39,294 nucleotides of DNA from contig CADCWN010000314.1 in NCBI GenBank assembly GCA_902806415.1, positions 1-39,294 of the forward strand, in the 5' to 3' direction. Below the pieces are notes generated by a model. It searched no databases. It was not told where the DNA came from and saw nothing but the letters and a program-made list of their open reading frames with translations. Every line of letters begins with the position of its first letter. Position 1 is the stretch's first letter. Both the position numbers and the translations under genes were made by a program. This document shows, piece after piece, positions 34,252 through 39,294 of the stretch. The stretch comes from an uncultured Thermomicrobiales bacterium (GTDB taxonomy: Bacteria > Chloroflexota > Chloroflexia > Thermomicrobiales > CADCWN01).

Positions 34252-35133
34252 TTACGGCGTCCCCGGTCGGCCCGTTATCTCCTCGGTGAGGATGATCGAG
34301 ACCAATTCGAGGCTGTCGAAATTGACGTAGGGTACGACTTCGAGTTGCAACGTATCGGCCTGCTCGTCGCGGATTACCTTGGTGACGAAGCCGACCGGGA
34401 GGTCTTGCGGCACATGGAGGGTCCAATTGGAGGTGACGACCTTGGCGTTCGGGGCGATGTTGGCATCGCGCCCGATATGCTGCACGCGCAAGCGCCCGCC
34501 CTGCTGCCAGCGGCCATACATGATCCCGGCGGCGCGCTCCTCCTGGAGTAGGACGCCGACCTGCATATCCTGATCGATGATCAGGCGCACTTTCGATGTG
34601 CGCGGAGTGACCTCGGTCACCATGCCGACCAGGAAGTCGGGGCTGACGACCGGCATCCCCATCCTGATCCCGTCATTGGAGCCGCGATCGAGGACGAGCA
34701 CCTTCTGGGTGAGGGTCGGGTCGCGCCCGATCACCCGCGCCGGGACCGACTTGTACTCGGGGAATTCCACCGCGAAGTTGGCCTGCGCGACCAACTGCTT
34801 ATTCTCGAGCTCCAACGCCTTGACGCGCGCATCGGCCGCGACCAGGCGATCGTTCTCCTCCTGCAAGCGCCGGTTTTCCTCGCGGAGGTCAGCGACGTTG
34901 CCGTAGCGTTCGCCGAAATGGCGCGCGCCGTTGCCGAACGCGGTGAAGCGCTCGCTGAGGGCGAAGATCGGTCGCTCGACCGCGCCTTTCAACGGGGCGA
35001 GGAGATTGCGCTGGTCGAGGGCCAGCAGGGCGAGGGCGGTGACGATGAAGACGAGGATCAGCGCCAGCAACTGCCCGCGCGTGAGGGGCGCATTGCCCGA
35101 ACTGCGCTGCGTCATCCGACCCTGGCGCATCAT
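34252..35133 (-). CDS. mreC: Rod shape-determining protein MreC
   Basis: A 293-residue protein of the elongasome. An N-terminal helix (LTRGQLLALILVFIVTALALLAL), a coiled coil (about 80-112, NVADLREENRRLQEENDRL) and a periplasmic-type beta domain follow: VIGRDPTLTQKVLVLDRGSNDGIRMGMPVV, GMVTEVTPRTSKVRLIID and SNWTLHVPQDLPVGFVTKV. The start ATGATG overlaps the mreB stop. The C-terminus ends after ITGRPGTP. Confidence 0.94.
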   Translation of the reverse strand: MMRQGRMTQRSSGNAPLTRGQLLALILVFIVTALALLALDQRNLLAPLKGAVERPIFALSERFTAFGNGARHFGERYGNVADLREENRRLQEENDRLVAADARVKALELENKQLVAQANFAVEFPEYKSVPARVIGRDPTLTQKVLVLDRGSNDGIRMGMPVVSPDFLVGMVTEVTPRTSKVRLIIDQDMQVGVLLQEERAAGIMYGRWQQGGRLRVQHIGRDANIAPNAKVVTSNWTLHVPQDLPVGFVTKVIRDEQADTLQLEVVPYVNFDSLELVSIILTEEITGRPGTP

Positions 35134-36194
35134 GCGCGCACCACCTGGCGACGCGGCTGACCACCGGCCAGCGCGCGCTCATATTGGTGCAGGGATTCGG
35201 CGACACGCCCGGCACCGCGCGCCACGCAGGTCAGCGGATCTTCCGCCGTGTGGACCGGCATCCGCAACTCGGTCTGGAGGCGGCGTTCCAGGCCGAGGAG
35301 GAGCGCGCCGCCCCCCGCCAGCGTGATCCCCTGCTCCATGATGTCGGCGACCAATTCGGGCGGCGTCTCCTCGATCGAGGTCTTGACCAGATCGACGATC
35401 GTGTTCACCGGCCCGGAGATCGCGTCGCGCAGCTCGACCGAGGAAACCTCGATCCCCTTCGGCAGCCCGGTCAGCAGGTCGCGCCCGCGCAGGGTGACGC
35501 GCCGCTCCTCCTCCAGGGGGTAGGCGGAGCCCGCCGCGATCTTGGCATTCTCGGCCATCCGATCGCCGATGACGAGATTGTGGTCGCGCCGGGCGTACTG
35601 GATGATCGCGTCGTCGATCTCGTCGCCGGCGATCCGAATCGAGTTGTTGACGACGATCCCGCCGAGCGAGATCACCGCGACCTCGGTCGTGCCGCCGCCG
35701 ATGTCGATGATCATCGAGCCGACCGGCTCATTGACCGGCAGGCCCGCGCCGATCGCAGCCGCCATCGGCTCCTCGATCGTATACGCCTCGCGCGCCCCGG
35801 CGGAGAGGGCGGCATCCTTGGCGGCGCGCTTCTCGACCTCGGTGACGCCGGAGGGGATCCCGATCACGACGCGCGGATGCGGGGCGAAACCCCGGTTGAC
35901 GTGGACCTTGCGGATGAAGTAGTGGAGCATCATCTCCACGGAGTCGAAGTCGGCGATCACCCCATCTTTCATCGGGCGGACGGCGATGATATTCGCCGGG
36001 GTCTTGCCGATCATCGCCTTCGCCTCGGCCCCAACCTGGAGGGCTTTGCGCGTCTTGGTGTCCATCGCCACGACCGACGGCTCGGCGATCACGATCCCTT
36101 TGCCCCGCACGTAGACGAGGGTATTGGCGGTGCCGAGATCGATCCCCAGATCGCGGCTGAAGAGGCCGAAGACCCAGTTGAGGGGGTGGAACAT
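35130..36194 (-). CDS. mreB: Rod shape-determining protein MreB
   Basis: The 354-residue bacterial actin that guides cell-wall growth. DLGIDLGTANTLVYVRGKGIV, MIGKTPANIIAVRPMKDGVIADFD, RVVIGIPSGVTEVEKRA, MIIDIGGGTTEVAVISLGGIV and EQGITLAGGGALLLGLERRL are the nucleotide-binding and polymer motifs. It has the short N-terminal MFHPLNWVFGLFS amphipathic stretch of membrane-associated MreB. The ATG at 36194 follows GGAAGGAAACCACCGC; longer in-frame extension upstream is not family-like. It heads the mreB-mreC-murT set. Confidence 0.96.
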   Translation of the reverse strand: MFHPLNWVFGLFSRDLGIDLGTANTLVYVRGKGIVIAEPSVVAMDTKTRKALQVGAEAKAMIGKTPANIIAVRPMKDGVIADFDSVEMMLHYFIRKVHVNRGFAPHPRVVIGIPSGVTEVEKRAAKDAALSAGAREAYTIEEPMAAAIGAGLPVNEPVGSMIIDIGGGTTEVAVISLGGIVVNNSIRIAGDEIDDAIIQYARRDHNLVIGDRMAENAKIAAGSAYPLEEERRVTLRGRDLLTGLPKGIEVSSVELRDAISGPVNTIVDLVKTSIEETPPELVADIMEQGITLAGGGALLLGLERRLQTELRMPVHTAEDPLTCVARGAGRVAESLHQYERALAGGQPRRQVVRA

Positions 36195-36502
36195 GCGGTG
36201 GTTTCCTTCCAGCGCTGTGGCGACCCGGTCCCGGTCCGACGACCTCGGGCAGCGCCGCGAGCGTGGCGAGAGGACGAGGCGGCGCGACGAAAGCCTTCGC
36301 GAACAGTCGTTGTTCAGCCGACGGCGACACCGCACAATGAGGCCGGAAGTAACTCCCGGGCCAACCCGACGTTAATGATGACGGGTGGTGTGAACCGCGG
36401 GCGGGTGGTGCGGGTCGCGCGTCACGAGCCCGGAGTATACCACAGGACACCGGGCGGACGGCGAGGGTCGGTGCCCGCCTCCTGTGACGACCCGGCAAAA
36501 GA

Positions 36503-36531
36503 TGGGCAGGCGCGCGAACCTCCATTATACT
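36503..36531 (+). promoter_or_regulatory. Promoter for the histidine phosphatase gene
   Basis: TGGGCA (36503-36508), 17 bases, then TATACT (36526-36531), with the ATG at 36614. The 419-base divergent gap (36195-36613) also carries a minus-strand TATACT (36439-36434) that may serve mreB. No gene or repeat is visible there. Confidence 0.45.
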
Positions 36532-36613
36532 GATTCCGGTGGGGAAATTGGCCGCTCGTGCCTCCCCGCCACGATAAAAAAACCGGGCGAAATCGGAAGG
36601 GAAAACCAGGGGG

Positions 36614-37249
36614 ATGACCGCAGCAATCCAGCCGCCGTTATTCGACGCGCTCGATACCGCAATCGGCACCACGACGATCCTGATCGCGCGCCACGCGGAG
36701 GTCCATAATCCGCAGCGACTCTTCTACGGACGCCTCCCGGCATTCCGCCTCAGCGAGTGGGGCGAGAAGCAGGCCGAGCGGCTGGCGGAGGCGCTGGCGG
36801 GTCGCCCGATCACGGCGGTCTATAGCAGCCCGCTCATCCGCGCCCGGCAGACCGCCGCGCGGATCGCCGATCGCCACCCCGGCGCAGAGCGCCTGGTCAC
36901 CGGCCTGCTGAACGAGCTCGGGACATCCTGGCAAGGGACGCCCTATAGCCAGTTCAAAGCCGGGTTCAGCGCCTACGAGCATCGCCGCGAGCCGGGGGAC
37001 GAGTCGATCGAGGAGATCGCGGCGCGGATGGTCGAGTTCGTCGAGCGGGCGCGCGATCGCCATCGGGGCGAGACGATCGTCGGCGTCAGCCACGGCGATC
37101 CGGTTACGATCCTGCGCCTCGCCCTGAGCGAGCGACCGCTGACGGTCGCGGGGATCCGCAGCGCCGAGTTCGTGGGCCTGGGCTCGGTGACGGAAATCGT
37201 CTATAGCCCGGGCGACGATCGACCGCGCCTGACCACGTTGCGACAGTGA
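36614..37249 (+). CDS. Histidine phosphatase family protein (second copy)
   Basis: A 211-residue relative of the phosphatase at 21819-22457. The phosphohistidine motif reads LIARHAEVHNP (His27; the usual Gly of RHG is Ala), with LSEWGEKQAERLAEAL, AVYSSPLIRARQTAARIA and VGVSHGDPVTILRL. The conserved catalytic set is otherwise intact. The substrate is unknown. The ATG follows AACCAGGGGG. It reads toward the LCP gene 39 bases downstream and may be cotranscribed with it. Confidence 0.88.
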   Translation: MTAAIQPPLFDALDTAIGTTTILIARHAEVHNPQRLFYGRLPAFRLSEWGEKQAERLAEALAGRPITAVYSSPLIRARQTAARIADRHPGAERLVTGLLNELGTSWQGTPYSQFKAGFSAYEHRREPGDESIEEIAARMVEFVERARDRHRGETIVGVSHGDPVTILRLALSERPLTVAGIRSAEFVGLGSVTEIVYSPGDDRPRLTTLRQ

Positions 37250-37288
37250 CGCGCCACGGACGGCGAACGGCGCGGGGAGGGGCCGAGG

Positions 37289-38455
37289 ATGAGCGAGAAC
37301 CACCCCCCGAGGGTGCCGCTGGCGGGTAGCGGCCCGCACACCCCACCATTCCCGCCCCTTGTTCGGCCGTTACCACCGGCCCCGCCGCCATCGACCTCGC
37401 CCCCGCAAGGACCGCGACAATGGGGCGAGGGGCTCCCGCCCGAGCTGGCCTACCCCTGGGATCCGCAAGAGCGGCAGGCACCGCGCCGCCGCCGCTTCCC
37501 GTTCGGGCGCGTCATGATCCTGGCGCTCGTCGCGCTGCTGCTGCTGCTCGGGGTGCGGGGGGCGACGTTCATGGCGGCGGTCTCGACCGAACCGCTCTGG
37601 AGCGCGCACCTCTGGCCGCTCGCCGCCGAGCGCGGGGCGAATATCCTGATCATGGGCTACGGCGGGCAGGGCCACGAGGGGGCGTACCTGACCGACTCGC
37701 TCCTGCTGCTGCACAGCGATCTCGCCAGCGGCGAGACGGCGCAGATCGCCGTGCCGCGCGACCTCTGGGTGCAAATCCCGCCCGATTCCGGGCGCTACGC
37801 AAAGATTAACGGGGCCTACGCCTACGGTCGCGGCGAGGCGGGCGACCCGGTCGCTGGTGGGCGACTGGCGACGACGAAGGTTGCGCAGGTGACCGGCCTG
37901 CCGACCGACCGCTGGGTGACGATCGACTTCCGCAGTTTCCGAGCGCTGGTCGATGCCCTCGGCGGCGTGGAGATCGAGGTCGAGCGTGCCTTCACCGCGC
38001 GATACCCCGCGAACGACGACCCCGCGATCGATCCGAGTTGGATCGAGATCTCGTTCGCGGCGGGGCGGCAGCGGATGGACGGCGAAACGGCGATTCGCTA
38101 CGCCCGCGCCCGCTACTCGGACAACTCTGAGGAAGGGTCGGACTTCGCGCGCGGCCAGCGCCAAGCCCGCCTGATGGCGGCGATCACCACGAAGTTGAAG
38201 CGCCCGACCACATGGCCGCGCGCCTTCGCCGTCATGGACGCCCTGCAACCGGCGCTGCGCACCAACCTCGCGCCCGCCGATCTCCTGATCCTCTTCCTCC
38301 GCGCCGATGTCGGCGGCGCGACGCGCGTCCGCCTCGATGAGTCGAACGTCCTGACCAACGACACCTCCGCGGACGGTCAGGCGATCCTCGTCCCCCCCGG
38401 CGGCGACTACGGACTGATCAGCCGCTATATCGCGGAACAACTGGCCGGGCGCTGA
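37289..38455 (+). CDS. LytR-CpsA-Psr (LCP) family protein
   Basis: A 388-residue membrane-anchored phosphotransferase that attaches anionic glycopolymers to peptidoglycan or related acceptors. A Pro-rich cytoplasmic N-terminus of about 70 residues precedes one helix (VMILALVALLLLLGVRGATFM). The LCP domain shows NILIMGYGG, LTDSLLLLHSD, QIAVPRDLWVQIP, KINGAYAYG, DRWVTIDFRSFRALVDALGGVEIEV and AIRYARARYSDN. These contain the Asp and Arg residues that bind the polyprenyl pyrophosphate. The start ATG follows GGGGAGGGGCCGAGG. The acceptor polymer in this organism is unknown. Confidence 0.92.
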   Translation: MSENHPPRVPLAGSGPHTPPFPPLVRPLPPAPPPSTSPPQGPRQWGEGLPPELAYPWDPQERQAPRRRRFPFGRVMILALVALLLLLGVRGATFMAAVSTEPLWSAHLWPLAAERGANILIMGYGGQGHEGAYLTDSLLLLHSDLASGETAQIAVPRDLWVQIPPDSGRYAKINGAYAYGRGEAGDPVAGGRLATTKVAQVTGLPTDRWVTIDFRSFRALVDALGGVEIEVERAFTARYPANDDPAIDPSWIEISFAAGRQRMDGETAIRYARARYSDNSEEGSDFARGQRQARLMAAITTKLKRPTTWPRAFAVMDALQPALRTNLAPADLLILFLRADVGGATRVRLDESNVLTNDTSADGQAILVPPGGDYGLISRYIAEQLAGR

Positions 38456-38465
38456 GTGGGCGAGG

Positions 38466-38529
38466 GGCGGGCGGTTAAAATCGCCCGCCACATCGGCCCC
38501 GTGGCTCGCCGTGTGCGAGTACGCCACGG
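38466..38529 (+). terminator. Two hairpins after the LCP gene
   Basis: GGCGGGCG (38466-38473) pairs with CGCCCGCC (38482-38489) around an AT-rich loop. CCGTGGC (38499-38505) pairs with GCCACGG (38523-38529). The first is close enough to the stop to be a terminator; the second is just upstream of the MBL gene. Confidence 0.5.
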
Positions 38530-38559
38530 TGGAAACAGGGCCGTGTGAGTGATGGGGCG

Positions 38560-39267
38560 ATGCCGATGACTACCGTGCCGGAGAAGCTTGCGCCGGGCGT
38601 CTACCGCGTCGACGCGCTCGGCGTCAAATACGCGATCTCGGTCTTCCTGATCGCCGAGCGCGACGGGTGGACCCTGATCGACACCGGTCTGCCCGGGAGC
38701 GTGCCGCGGATCAAAGAGGCGCTCGGGGCGCTCGGCGGCGACGCCGGGACGCTGAAACGGATCTACCTCACGCACCACCACAGCGATCATATCGGTGGGC
38801 TCGCCGGGATGGCCGAGTGGGCACCGGCGGCGGAGATCATCGCCCCCGAGCGCGAGGCACCGATCATCAGCGGCGACCAACCGCCCGACCGAAGCGAGAA
38901 CCCGATCCTGCGCGCGATGACGGAGCGCCAGCAGGTGCCGACCCATCCGGTCGCGCGTACGGTGCGCGAGGGCGATACCATCGCCGGGTTTCGCGTGATC
39001 GCCACGCCGGGGCACAGCCTCGGCCATTGCTCGCTGCTCCACGAGGGGCATCGCCTCCTCCTGACGATCGACGCCTTCGGCCAACTCCTTTTCGGCATCC
39101 AGGTCGGCGTCACCAAACCGTTCTGCAGCGATCCGGCCCAGGCGCGGCGCTCCGCCAAGAAGTTGCTCGACCTCGACTTCACGGTCGCCGCCCTCTGCCA
39201 CGGCCCGCTGCTGCGCGACGGGGCGAAAGACCGCCTGCGCGCCGTGGTCGAGAAGAACGAGTGGTGA
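38560..39267 (+). CDS. MBL-fold metallo-hydrolase
   Basis: A 235-residue metallo-beta-lactamase-fold hydrolase. The zinc ligands are in LTHHHSDHIGG (HxHxDH), TPGHSLGHCSL, TIDAFGQL (Asp) and LCHGPLL. The overall pattern fits the general thioesterase/glyoxalase II-like branch; the substrate is unknown. ATG 38560 is one start; GTG 38545 and ATG 38566 are in frame, and none has an excellent ribosome site. The 27 bases after its stop complete the window and hold nothing recognisable. Confidence 0.86.
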   Translation: MPMTTVPEKLAPGVYRVDALGVKYAISVFLIAERDGWTLIDTGLPGSVPRIKEALGALGGDAGTLKRIYLTHHHSDHIGGLAGMAEWAPAAEIIAPEREAPIISGDQPPDRSENPILRAMTERQQVPTHPVARTVREGDTIAGFRVIATPGHSLGHCSLLHEGHRLLLTIDAFGQLLFGIQVGVTKPFCSDPAQARRSAKKLLDLDFTVAALCHGPLLRDGAKDRLRAVVEKNEW

Positions 39268-39294
39268 GTGGGGACGTAGTGGGCGAGTGCGCCG

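Overview
The window is very GC-rich DNA (about 70% in the lines I counted) carrying a compact, mostly housekeeping gene set. A Chloroflexota bacterium, possibly near Thermomicrobia, fits best. The reasons are a Rieske protein with a one-piece b6/subunit-IV-type cytochrome b carrying PDWY (menaquinone-type), a MurT-type ligase, an LCP protein with the Gram-positive-like envelope set, and the kinds of dispersed repeats present. The taxonomy is inference; there is no rRNA or other decisive marker in the window.

Layout. 0.1-3.2 kb: aroH-type chorismate mutase, DAHP synthase and cysteine desulfurase. 3.2-3.8 kb: a lower-GC GxxExxY nuclease-fold gene enclosed by a perfect 20-bp inverted repeat, which looks like a small cassette. 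3.8-6.0 kb: D-threonine aldolase/D-serine dehydratase-type enzyme, DinB-like protein, Uma2-type protein. 6.2-8.5 kb: uvrB. 8.8-11.4 kb: an operon of a small three-helix membrane protein, a Rieske protein and cytochrome b, closed by a strong bidirectional terminator. 11.4-14.6 kb: amidohydrolase, divergent Crp/Fnr regulator, PAC2-domain protein. 14.7-16.5 kb: rplS-rnhB-yraN (minus strand). 16.8-21.0 kb: PatB/MalY-type lyase, class V aminotransferase, MFS transporter. 21.2-25.0 kb: rpsT with a structured leader, histidine phosphatase, D-2-hydroxyacid dehydrogenase, fabF-type ketosynthase. 25.2-30.0 kb: NorD-like VWA protein and NorQ-like AAA ATPase, an alpha/beta hydrolase, a MerR regulator. 30.2-31.9 kb: an unknown small gene overlapping a membrane-anchored phospholipase-D-fold protein. 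32.1-36.2 kb: mreB-mreC-murT and a membrane-anchored hypothetical protein (minus strand), an envelope-growth group. 36.6-39.3 kb: second histidine phosphatase, LytR-CpsA-Psr protein, MBL-fold hydrolase.

The most unusual content is between the genes. At least five repeat families occur in 39 kb. One consists of tandem 7-nt units, a 33-48-nt spacer, then the same heptamers inverted. Three complete copies use different heptamers but the same architecture. A one-armed copy forms the stop codon of norQ and overlaps the start of norD. Another one-armed tract is translated in frame inside murT. No classical defence, CRISPR, phage or secondary-metabolite system was found. The best candidates for something undescribed are the heptamer elements, the GxxExxY cassette, the small protein upstream of the Rieske/cytochrome b pair, and a murT placed next to mreBC without an adjacent gatD or mreD.
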